A stretch of 8,461 nucleotides of DNA from an uncultured Selenomonadales bacterium (GTDB lineage Bacteria; Bacillota; Negativicutes; Selenomonadales; Selenomonadaceae), in the NCBI GenBank assembly GCA_947305445.1, contig CAMZDU010000033.1:1-8461 (forward strand), given 5' to 3'. A program made the translations under genes and the position numbers. This document shows, in pieces, positions 1-6,697 of the stretch. The notes below the pieces were generated by a model, which was not told the origin of the DNA, searched no databases, and saw only the letters and a program-made list of their open reading frames with translations. Position 1 is the first letter of the stretch; each line of letters opens with the position of its first letter.

Positions 1-2294
1 TCGTCAATGCGGTTTAAAAATTCGGGACGGAAATGATTTTTTAACATGTCTTTGATAATGGACTCGGCCTCGGCGAACGCCTTGTTCGTGATGAAACCGA
101 TCTTTGCCCGCTGAAGAATTTCCTGCGAGCCGAGATTGCTCGTCATGATGATGACGGTATTTTTAAAATTGACAACGCGTCCTTTGCCGTCGGTTAGTCT
201 GCCGTCGTCGAGAATCTGCAGGAGCACGTTGAAAATGTCGCGGTGAGCTTTTTCAATCTCGTCGAGCAAAATGACGCTGTAGGGTCGACGTCTTACAGCC
301 TCGGTGAGCTGGCCGCCCTCGTCGTAACCGACGTAACCAGGAGGCGCACCGATAAGCCGCGCCACCGTGTGTTTCTCCATATACTCCGACATGTCGACGC
401 GAATAATGCTGCGCTCGTCGTCGAAGAGAGCTTCCGCCAACGCCTTTGCAAGTTCGGTTTTGCCAACGCCGGTCGGGCCGAGGAATATAAACGAGCCGAT
501 TGGACGATTGGGATCTTTGATACCGGCGCGGGCGCGAAGAATCGCCTCGCTGACGGCGGTGACTGCTTCGTCCTGTCCGACAACGCGTTCGTGCAAAGTG
601 TCTTCAAGGTGCAGAAGTTTTTCGCGCTCGCCGGTTAACATTTTCGACAGCGGAATCCCCGTCCAGCGGCTGACGACTTTGGCAATGTCTTCTTCGCCGA
701 CTTCCTCTTTCAGCAGACGCGAATCGGCTTGCGCGGCAATTTCGTCCTCGACGCGTTTAAGAGTGTTCTGAAGTTTGGGCAACTCGCCGTATTTGAGTTC
801 GGAGGCCTTCTGCAAATTGTAAGCACGTTGCGCCGCTTCAATCTGGCTGTTAACCGCGTCGATTTCTTTTTTAATGGCACGCACGCGCAGAATCGACTGC
901 TTCTCGGCTTCCCACTTGTCGCGCAAAATTTTTTCGCGGGACTTGAGCTGTTTTATTTCGTCGACAGTGGATTTAAGTTTGTCACGCGACGCGGAGTCGG
1001 TCTCTTTTTTTAGAGCCTGCTCTTCAATTTCAAGTTGCATGATTTTTCGGCGAATCTCGTCAATCGGCGCGGGCAACGATTCAATTTCCGTGCGGAGTTT
1101 TGCGGCCGCCTCGTCGACCAAATCAATCGCCTTGTCCGGCAAAAATCTATCGGAAATATATCTGTCGGAAAGAGTTGCCGCGCTGACCAGAGCCGCGTCA
1201 CGAATGCGCACGCCGTGATGAACTTCGTAACGTTCCTTTATGCCGCGCAAAATTGTAATCGTATCCTCAACGCTCGGTTCGCCGACCATGACGGGTTGAA
1301 AGCGTCGCTCAAGCGCGGTGTCCTTCTCGATGTATTTGCGGTACTCATTAAGCGTCGTCGCGCCGATGCAACGCAACTCGCCGCGAGCGAGCATGGGCTT
1401 TAGAATGTTGCCGGCGTCCATTGCGCCTTCGGCTTTGCCCGCGCCAACAACCGTGTGCACTTCGTCGATAAACAGCAAAATTTGTCCGTCGCTTTTAGTT
1501 ATCTCGTTGAGGACAGATTTTAGGCGTTCCTCGAATTCGCCGCGGAATTTCGCACCGGCGATAAGCGAGCCCATGTCCAGCGCGTAGAGAGTTTTGTTTT
1601 TAAGTGATTCGGGCACGTCGCCGGCAACGATACGTCTTGCCAGCCCTTCGACGATTGCGGTTTTGCCGACGCCCGGTTCGCCAATTAAAACGGGATTATT
1701 TTTTGTGCGCCGACTTAAAATTTCAATCGTGCGTCGAATCTCCTCGTCGCGGCCGATGACGGGGTCGAGTTTGTTGGCACGCGCCGCCGCCGTCAAGTCG
1801 CGTCCGAACTTCGACAAACTCTGATAAGTTTCTTCGGGATTTTCGCCGGTGACATTTTGTTTGCGGTGAGTTTTAATGGCCGCGTCGATTTTGTCACGGG
1901 TGAGCTGAAATTCTTTAACAATGTCTTGCAGTTCGCGCTTGCCGTCGGTGACGAGCGCAAGCAACAGATGTTCGGTGCTGATGTACTCGTCGTGCATGGC
2001 GGCGGCGTATTCCCGTGCCTTGCCGATAACGCGAGCCAAGTCAACGCCCATTGACAATCGCTCCTGGCCTTTGACTTGCGGAATTTTGTTAAGCTCGGCT
2101 TCGAGTTTAACTTTGAGCATCGGCAAGTCGGTCTGACATTCTTGGAAAATCGTCGCGAGCAATCCTTCCGGCTCCTTTATCAGCGCGAGCATGAGGTGCA
2201 ACGAATTAAATTCTTGATTGTATCGCATTGCCGCGAGCTGTTGCGCCGCCTGAATCGCTTGCGAGGCTTTGGCCGTGTATTTTTCGTTCGCCAT
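1..2294 (-). CDS. clpB: ATP-dependent chaperone ClpB (C-terminus beyond window)
   Basis: Hexameric AAA+ disaggregase that threads aggregated proteins through its pore, working with DnaK/DnaJ/GrpE in the cytoplasm. The reading frame is open for 764 codons to the window edge and stops just after the conserved FLNRIDE segment; the family is about 860 residues long, so roughly 100 are missing. In order: Clp N-domain (about 1-145), AAA1 with Walker A GEPGVGKT at 205-212 and Walker B acid pair D277-E278, an arginine-rich RRF motif near 330, the long charged coiled-coil middle domain (about 400-520) that separates ClpB from ClpC/ClpA, then AAA2 with Walker A GPTGVGKT at 606-613 and Walker B D678-E679. 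The ATG at 2294 follows GGGAG with a 9-nt spacer. Motif spacing matches E. coli ClpB almost residue for residue. Identification is very secure; both ATPase sites look intact. Confidence 0.97.
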   Translation of the reverse strand, partial: MANEKYTAKASQAIQAAQQLAAMRYNQEFNSLHLMLALIKEPEGLLATIFQECQTDLPMLKVKLEAELNKIPQVKGQERLSMGVDLARVIGKAREYAAAMHDEYISTEHLLLALVTDGKRELQDIVKEFQLTRDKIDAAIKTHRKQNVTGENPEETYQSLSKFGRDLTAAARANKLDPVIGRDEEIRRTIEILSRRTKNNPVLIGEPGVGKTAIVEGLARRIVAGDVPESLKNKTLYALDMGSLIAGAKFRGEFEERLKSVLNEITKSDGQILLFIDEVHTVVGAGKAEGAMDAGNILKPMLARGELRCIGATTLNEYRKYIEKDTALERRFQPVMVGEPSVEDTITILRGIKERYEVHHGVRIRDAALVSAATLSDRYISDRFLPDKAIDLVDEAAAKLRTEIESLPAPIDEIRRKIMQLEIEEQALKKETDSASRDKLKSTVDEIKQLKSREKILRDKWEAEKQSILRVRAIKKEIDAVNSQIEAAQRAYNLQKASELKYGELPKLQNTLKRVEDEIAAQADSRLLKEEVGEEDIAKVVSRWTGIPLSKMLTGEREKLLHLEDTLHERVVGQDEAVTAVSEAILRARAGIKDPNRPIGSFIFLGPTGVGKTELAKALAEALFDDERSIIRVDMSEYMEKHTVARLIGAPPGYVGYDEGGQLTEAVRRRPYSVILLDEIEKAHRDIFNVLLQILDDGRLTDGKGRVVNFKNTVIIMTSNLGSQEILQRAKIGFITNKAFAEAESIIKDMLKNHFRPEFLNRID

Positions 2295-2338
2295 GATATA
2301 TCACTCCCAAATCGGTTGAATTCTTTTTGACGCCGCAA

Positions 2339-2367
2339 ATGATAATCGCAAAACAACAAAAAGTCAA
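2339..2367 (-). promoter_or_regulatory. Sigma-A type promoter of clpB
   Basis: On the minus strand TTGACT (2367-2362) is followed by exactly 17 nt and TATCAT (2344-2339), close to the housekeeping consensus TTGACA-N17-TATAAT. Transcription would start near 2332, giving a leader of about 40 nt before the clpB ATG. A second TTGAC lies 8 nt upstream as part of a short direct repeat (ATTGACGT/ATTGACTT). I see no CIRCE (HrcA) inverted repeat and no CtsR heptamer repeat around it. Seen directly: the boxes and spacing. Inferred: activity. Confidence 0.75.
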
Positions 2368-2555
2368 TACGTCAATAAAAATTTTTCCGACGCCACAATT
2401 TTCGCAATCGCCCGCAACTGATTGTCGTCAAGAAATTTTACGCGTTGGTGAATAGACACTCGGCCGGCGAGTAATCATCAGTAATTATCGCGAGGAAATT
2501 TTTTTTATGATATTTTTGTCTAACGCTAACTTACCGAAAATCAATCGCTCTGCAG

Positions 2556-2596
2556 AAAAAAAAACGCTACCGCATGCGCCTGGGTCAGTTCAGGCG
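2556..2596 (-). terminator. Weak terminator-like hairpin after exoA
   Basis: About 50 nt past the exoA stop, the minus strand can fold CGCCTG/CAGGCG (arms 2596-2591 and 2582-2577, 8-nt loop). A run of nine T (2564-2556) follows. The stem is only 6 bp and 12 nt separate it from the T-run, so it is not a textbook intrinsic terminator. Its place between exoA and the clpB promoter fits transcript termination. Confidence 0.35.
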
Positions 2597-2646
2597 ATTA
2601 GGGAGCAGTAAATAGAAATTTGTCTTGCGTTTAGGTGTGGGCAGTG

Positions 2647-3405
2647 TCACTCAAGGCTATCAATCGTCAACGTTACGGGGCAATGGTCACTGCCGAAAAT
2701 TTTGTTCTCAATCGTGGCGTCGATAACGCGTTCGGTCAGCCGCTCCGAGATCAAAAAATAATCGATACGCCAGCCCGCGTTTGTCAATCGCGCCTTGCGC
2801 AGATAACTCCACCACGTGTAAGCACCTGTCAACGTCTGATTGCGGCGGCGAAAAATATAGACGAAAACCGCCTCCAACAGCTCGGAAAATTTCCCGCGCT
2901 CCTCGTCGCTGAAACCTGCGCTTTGATGATTCGATGCAGGATTTTTTAAATCAATCGGTTGATGCGCTACGTTGAAATCACCGCAGACGATTACGGGCTT
3001 GCGCTTGTCGAGGGTCTGCAGATATTTGCGGAAAGTGTACTCCCAGCTCATGCGCCGTTCGAGCCATTCGAGATTGTGCGAATTGGGCACGTAAACATTG
3101 ACGAAAAAATATTTTCCGCAGTCGAGAGTTATGACGCGGCCTTCGTCGTCGAATTCGTCGACGCCGATGCCGCAGGTAAAGTCTTTGGGTTCGATGCGCG
3201 AAAAAATTGCCGTGCCGGAGTAGCCTTTACGATTGCCGCAATTCCAAAACTGTTTGTAGCCGTCAAGTTGAAGTATTGCCTCGCCCGGTTGCATTTTGAT
3301 TTCCTGCACGGCAAAAATATCTGCGTCGAGTTGATTGAACGCCGGCATAAAATCTTTTTTCAGGCGGGCGCGCAATCCGTTGACGTTCCATGATACAAAT
3401 TTCAT
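2647..3405 (-). CDS. exoA: Exodeoxyribonuclease III / AP endonuclease (ExoA/Xth)
   Basis: Class II AP endonuclease of the exonuclease III/APE1 family (EEP fold), cutting DNA 5' of abasic sites during base excision repair. The start chosen is the ATG at 3405, after GAGGA with a 6-nt spacer, giving 252 residues, the normal family size; an open frame continues upstream but has no matching ribosome site. Catalytic residues are all present: N7 in SWNVNG, E35 in VQE, Y105, D143 and N145 in GDFNVA, D215 in WRIDYF and the D240-H241 pair in GSDH. One oddity: the segment that usually reads GFVDTFR appears as VFVYIFR (180-186). The start lies 13 nt after the stop of the secreted-protein gene, suggesting cotranscription. 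Function assignment is secure; whether the odd residues reduce activity is unknown. Confidence 0.95.
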   Translation of the reverse strand: MKFVSWNVNGLRARLKKDFMPAFNQLDADIFAVQEIKMQPGEAILQLDGYKQFWNCGNRKGYSGTAIFSRIEPKDFTCGIGVDEFDDEGRVITLDCGKYFFVNVYVPNSHNLEWLERRMSWEYTFRKYLQTLDKRKPVIVCGDFNVAHQPIDLKNPASNHQSAGFSDEERGKFSELLEAVFVYIFRRRNQTLTGAYTWWSYLRKARLTNAGWRIDYFLISERLTERVIDATIENKIFGSDHCPVTLTIDSLE

Positions 3406-3418
3406 CTGAAGTCCTCGT

Positions 3419-4003
3419 TTAATCGGCCGCCACAGCCGTAACAATGTCCGTGTTCCCGTCGGTGACGACAGAATATTTCACACCGTCGCGAATCACGGTC
3501 GCGGACGGATTTTTTTCTGCGGCGGCGAGCATGTTCATCGCGTCGAATTCGGGCGCAATCCCTCTGACGAAGGCCTGCAAAACCAGTACGTTGAAGAGCG
3601 CGTCGTCACGATTCTCGGCGTGTGTGGCGAAAAAATTCAGCACCTTGCACTTGCCGCCGTCACTCAAGCCTACGACCAATGCACGGTTTAAAAAATTTTT
3701 CGCGAAGAGTTGATGTCCGTCACGAGTAAAAGTTTTCGCGTCGTTGAGCAGAAAAATCCGTTTCATCATCGAGGCGTCCGTGTAGCCGGCATCTGTCTCG
3801 CGAATAAAATTTATCACGAAGGCATTAAAATTTTTTTGGAAGGTCTCGGCGTCAACCGGCAACGTCGCGCCGGATTCGGCGGCAGAATTTTCTGCGGTGC
3901 GCGAAATTATTTCGTCGAGCTGTTCGGCAGTTAAATCAGCGGCGGCGACGTGACTTGTTGCAACGAGCGCAACCGTAATCAGCGCGAGGAAAAAATTTTT
4001 CAC
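3419..4003 (-). CDS. Putative secreted protein of unknown function
   Basis: I do not recognise the family. The best start is GTG at 4003, 8 nt after GGAG (4015-4012), giving 194 residues; a GTG at 4012 overlaps that ribosome site and is unlikely. The N-terminus is a clear signal peptide: MKN, a hydrophobic core (FFLALITVALVA) and a likely signal peptidase I site after AAA at 20-22, so the mature protein of about 172 residues should be exported. The mature part is acidic at its start, largely mixed helical in character, has a single cysteine (GGKCK) and no further membrane segment or lipobox. It sits between a truncated copy of its own N-terminal part and exoA, whose start is 13 nt beyond this stop. 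The signal peptide plus the following ~45 residues are repeated nearly perfectly upstream. Confidence 0.75.
   Translation of the reverse strand: MKNFFLALITVALVATSHVAAADLTAEQLDEIISRTAENSAAESGATLPVDAETFQKNFNAFVINFIRETDAGYTDASMMKRIFLLNDAKTFTRDGHQLFAKNFLNRALVVGLSDGGKCKVLNFFATHAENRDDALFNVLVLQAFVRGIAPEFDAMNMLAAAEKNPSATVIRDGVKYSVVTDGNTDIVTAVAAD
3803..4000. repeat. Direct duplication, copy 1 (inside the intact secreted-protein gene)
   Basis: Bases 3803-3989 match 4035-4222 with one substitution (G3878 versus A4111, silent) and one extra T in a homopolymer (7 T at 3831-3837 versus 8 T at 4063-4070). At the right edge both copies enter an A/T tract (A6T5 here, A5T7 in copy 2). The copies are 232-233 nt apart, with 34-35 nt of non-duplicated DNA between them. 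The unit covers the signal peptide and about 45 residues after it. Confidence 0.97.
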
Positions 4004-4034
4004 GTCAATCACTCCAATCGTCGGCCGAATGTCA

Positions 4035-4234
4035 AATAAAATTTATCACGAAGGCATTAAAATTTTTTTTGGAAGGTCTCGGCGTCAACCGGCAACGTCG
4101 CGCCGGATTCAGCGGCAGAATTTTCTGCGGTGCGCGAAATTATTTCGTCGAGCTGTTCGGCAGTTAAATCAGCGGCGGCGACGTGACTTGTTGCAACGAG
4201 CGCAACCGTAATCAGCGCGAGGAAAAATTTTTTT
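4035..4234. repeat. Direct duplication, copy 2 (truncated gene fragment)
   Basis: This is the second copy of the ~190-bp unit described at 3803-4000. Its left edge is sharp: sequence before 4035 bears no resemblance to that before 3803. Its right edge fades in the A/T tract, although a short TTGACG on the minus strand recurs just outside both copies. That hints that homology once ran slightly further. Confidence 0.97.
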
Positions 4235-4263
4235 CGCAAGCCGTCAACTGATTCGCACGTCAT
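4057..4263 (-). pseudogene. Truncated copy of the secreted-protein gene
   Basis: The frame from ATG 4263 encodes 68 residues: a 10-residue novel leader (MTCESVDGLR), then the signal peptide and mature start identical to the neighbouring secreted protein, ending at QKKF. The stop arises because an eighth T in the run at 4063-4070 shifts the frame relative to the intact copy. Even without that base the frame would meet a TGA at the duplication edge. The ATG overlaps the ligase stop (ATGA), so translational coupling is possible; the nearest purine run (AAAGG) is only 3 nt away, poor for independent initiation. If made, it would be an exported peptide of about 35 residues. Most likely a duplication remnant; a functional short peptide cannot be excluded. 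Confidence 0.7.
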
Positions 4264-5746
4264 TCACCTTTGGCAGCGAGATAATCTTCCAAAATTTTTC
4301 GTTTGGCAATTTTTCCGGTAGCGGTGCGCGGCAACTCCGCCAAACGATGAAATTCACGCGGCACTTTGTACATTGCAAGATTTTTCTGCAGGTAGCGTTT
4401 CAACTCGCGGGGATCAACTTTCGCGCCGTCCTGAACTTCATAGAAACACGCGCCGACTTGTCCGCGCAATTTGTCGTCCACGCCGATAACCGCCGCGTCC
4501 TTAATGCCGCTGAATTTATAGACGACTTCCTCGACTTCACGCGGATAAATATTTTCGCCCATGCTGATAATCATTTCTTTGATACGGTTGACAATGTAAT
4601 AGTAACCATCCGCGTCGACTTTGCCGACGTCGCCGGTGTGGAGCCAACCGTCCGCGTCGAGAGCTTCGGCCGTGGCTTCGGGATTTTTCCAATAGCCGAG
4701 CATGACTTGACCGCCGCGCACCAAAACTTCGCCGATTTCGCCTTGCGGGACATCGTTGCCGTCTTCGTCGACGATACGAATTTCTTCGCCGTCAAGTTTT
4801 TTTCCGCACGAACCTTGGCGTTCTTCGCCGTGAGTCGTCAAAAATACGCAGGGCGACGCCTCCGACAGACCGTAACCTTCAGCAACTGTCAGTCCAAATT
4901 TTTTCGTGAACTCCTCGACGATTTTATCGGGCAATGTTGTACCGCCGCTCATTGCGAAACGTACGCTCTTGAAGTCTTCGGGCTTGGCGAGCGCGGTGAC
5001 AAGCGCGGTCTTGCCGAGTCCGGGAAGCCCCTCAAGCTTGAAGATTGACGGCACGACAATGACGTCGGTTATTTGTTGGTCGCGCACCATGTCAATCATG
5101 TCTTTAGGCTTGAACATGCGCATGACGTGCAATTCTGCGCCGCGATAAAATGTGTTGAGCACGGTGCACGTCCAGCCGAAGCAGTGATACATCGGCAGGA
5201 CGCAGATGACTTTACAATCGCGGCGGCATTTGAAGACGCTGCATTGGCGGGCGTTGTGCACAAGATTTTTATGAGAGAGCACCGCGCCTTTGGGATTGCC
5301 GGTCGTGCCGGAGGTGTAAATGATGACGCAGGGATTGTTGTCGCCGAAGTCGGCGGGCAAGTCGGGCGCGTCGGGAGAATTTTTGTCGCCAAAGGTCGCG
5401 ATATCGTGACGGAAAGTTCTTCGTCGAATTGAATCGGCTCGTAAGTCAGCAAATGTTCGACGCCGGCGTTTTTCAAAATGTAAGCGGTCTCACGCGAGCT
5501 AAGTTGAAAATTTATCGGGACGTTGATTGCGCCCAATGAAGCCGTCGCAAAATACGCGTAGATAAATTCCTCGCTGTTGCGCGAAAAAATTCCTACGCGG
5601 TCGCCGCGACGAATGCCAAGTTCGTGAAGGCGGTTGCGGTAGCGTCTGATGCCTTGCTTGAACTGCGCGTAGGTAATTTGCCGCCCTTCGTCGACGATTG
5701 CAATGTCTTCGTCACGTCCGTTGTTTATAATTTCGTGAACCAACAA
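4260..5746 (-). pseudogene. Acyl-CoA ligase (AMP-forming, FadD/LcfB-like), frameshifted
   Basis: ANL-superfamily enzyme that activates a fatty or other carboxylic acid to its acyl-CoA through an acyl-AMP. The N-terminal part reads from TTG 5746 to about 5412 (ending EELS), and the rest continues in another frame from about 5410 to the TGA at 4260. Restoring a single base near 5411 joins them as EELSRHDIATFGDKN and gives about 495 residues, the usual length. Visible motifs: P-loop YTSGTTGNPKG (5318-5286), GYGLSEASP, GWLHTGDVG, the hinge region VNRIKEMI (usually DRxKE), ENIYPREVE and the C-terminal catalytic lysine in ATGKI (codon 4314-4312). The true substrate is not readable. It starts 44 nt after the PHP gene and its stop overlaps the following fragment. 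As written the gene is broken; a sequencing error is equally possible. Confidence 0.85.
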
Positions 5747-5754
5747 AACAGTTA

Positions 5755-5761
5755 CCTCCTT
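5755..5761 (-). promoter_or_regulatory. Ribosome binding site that sets a TTG start for the ligase
   Basis: A perfect AAGGAGG lies 8 nt upstream of TTG 5746. The open frame extends to a GTG at 5773, but that codon lies upstream of this site, so starting there would put the strongest Shine-Dalgarno sequence of the window inside the gene. TTG 5746 (or TTG 5743, 11-nt spacer) is therefore the better start, giving MLVHEIINNG. Confidence 0.8.
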
Positions 5762-5790
5762 AGTGAATGGCACAAGCTGTCCGCCAATTT

Positions 5791-6522
5791 CTAAACCGGT
5801 GCCAATGATTTTCTGTAAGCGACGTACTCAAAAAATTTCTCGACGCTTGAATTTATGACAAGTTCGGCGGGAAAATTATTTTCTGCCAAAATTCTTTGCG
5901 AACGCTCGTGATTGCCCACGTCAAGTTCAAAATGTGCGTCCGAACCCATGATAACTTCCGCGCCGTATTTTTTGCAGGCCGTCAACATCAGCTTTGCTTG
6001 CACCTCCGAGCCGGCGCGGTGCCCGTCGGAGACATAGGAGCTGTTGTTAATCTCAAGCAGGACATGATTATCTTTGGCCGCACGAACAACCGCATCGAAG
6101 TCAATGGGATAGAACGGGTTGTCGGGGTGGCCGATTATCACGACGTGCGGATTTCTCATCGCGCCGATAATTGCCGCCGTATTCTCCGCCAAAGTGCCCG
6201 GCTCTATGCACGGGTTGTGCAGACTGGCAATGGCGTAGTCAATGCGCTTGAGAATTTGCGCGGGCAAGTCGGTGCTGCCGGAGTAGTCGATTATATTCAA
6301 CTCTGCGCCCATTGCGATTTTAATTCCGTCAAGCTCGCGGCGAATAACTTTGAAGTTCAGGAAGTAAAAATCATGCGTGGCACCTGGCATAAACGGCGCG
6401 TGGTCAGCAATTCCGACGAGCTGCAAATTTTTTTTCTTAGCTGTGGCGACGACTTCGCCCAACGTACTGTAAGCGTGACCACTCGCCGTCGTGTGGACGT
6501 GAACATCAAGAATATCTTTCAT
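5791..6522 (-). CDS. PHP-domain metal-dependent phosphoesterase (YcdX-like)
   Basis: Trinuclear-metal phosphoesterase of the polymerase-and-histidinol-phosphatase superfamily, YcdX type; the physiological substrate is not established from sequence. The 243-residue frame from ATG 6522 is the usual length for this stand-alone group. All expected metal ligands are visible: H8 and H10 in DVHVHT, H16, D40-H41 in ADHAP, E74 in GAELN, H102 in SLHNP, H132 in IGHPD, and D195 and H197 in GSDAHF. No signal peptide or membrane segment, so cytoplasmic. An in-frame GTG at 6534 is an alternative start; neither has a good Shine-Dalgarno site. It begins the compact group running through the ligase to exoA. 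HisK-type histidinol phosphatase is a less likely alternative, since the length and the short HVHT...ADHAP pattern suit YcdX better and no his gene is nearby. Confidence 0.9.
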   Translation of the reverse strand: MKDILDVHVHTTASGHAYSTLGEVVATAKKKNLQLVGIADHAPFMPGATHDFYFLNFKVIRRELDGIKIAMGAELNIIDYSGSTDLPAQILKRIDYAIASLHNPCIEPGTLAENTAAIIGAMRNPHVVIIGHPDNPFYPIDFDAVVRAAKDNHVLLEINNSSYVSDGHRAGSEVQAKLMLTACKKYGAEVIMGSDAHFELDVGNHERSQRILAENNFPAELVINSSVEKFFEYVAYRKSLAPV

Positions 6523-6542
6523 CAAAACCGGCACTTTGTCAA

Positions 6543-6583
6543 TTAGGAATTAATAATGATTACGACGCGAATTTAATTCCTAA
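6543..6583. repeat. 11-bp perfect inverted repeat between ilvB and the PHP gene
   Basis: TTAGGAATTAA (6543-6553) and TTAATTCCTAA (6573-6583) are exact reverse complements separated by 19 nt. The stem is AT-rich and has no T-run on the minus strand, so it is a poor intrinsic terminator. Its position 20 nt upstream of the PHP start would suit an operator or a 5' leader hairpin. A shorter palindrome, GTAAAAATTTTAC, lies at 6612-6624. I see no confident promoter in the 6523-6697 gap. Confidence 0.6.
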
Positions 6584-6697
6584 CTGATAAAACGCCGTTC
6601 ACTTCCTTTCTGTAAAAATTTTACTGTTGTCTGCCGGAGGCTGTGTAAACCAGCTTCAACCGTTTAAGATTGAAATCCCTCGCCAACGTGAGGAAGT

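Larger units (their letters stand above)
2295..2646. other. Intergenic region between exoA and clpB
   Basis: This 352-nt gap holds no convincing open reading frame or RNA gene. From the exoA side it contains a hairpin plus T-run (2556-2596), an AT-rich stretch, a small GC-rich dyad (2458-2472: ACTCG, 5 nt, CGAGT) and the clpB promoter (2339-2367). The dyad resembles the inner part of a CIRCE operator, but the arms are too short and the spacer is wrong. It lies about 90 nt upstream of the -35 box, so any role as an operator is speculative. Confidence 0.6.

Noticed and set aside
2451..2478. CIRCE-like dyad (CACTC...GAGTA) upstream of clpB
   Set aside because: Arms match for only about 5 bp and the gap is shorter than the 9 nt of CIRCE. 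It also lies about 90 nt upstream of the promoter, so HrcA control is not supported.
2571..2610. tRNA-like look of the GC-rich hairpin after exoA
   Set aside because: No acceptor stem, anticodon arm or T-arm can be drawn around it; only one short stem exists.
4347..5048. A 233-codon open frame on the plus strand, opposite the ligase
   Set aside because: It mirrors the ligase coding strand, has no recognisable motif, and arises from codon bias of the real gene. The same applies to long plus-strand frames opposite the PHP gene (5896-6546), ilvB (7475-8095) and exoA (2959-3393).
4260..5746. Programmed frameshift in the ligase
   Set aside because: No slippery heptamer or clear downstream pseudoknot is visible, and programmed shifting is not known to me for this family; mutation or sequence error is simpler.
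6576..6604. Possible short leader ORF (minus-strand GTG, 9 codons) before the PHP gene
   Set aside because: The purine run before it is only 1-2 nt from the GTG, the peptide has no run of regulatory codons, and no attenuator structure follows.
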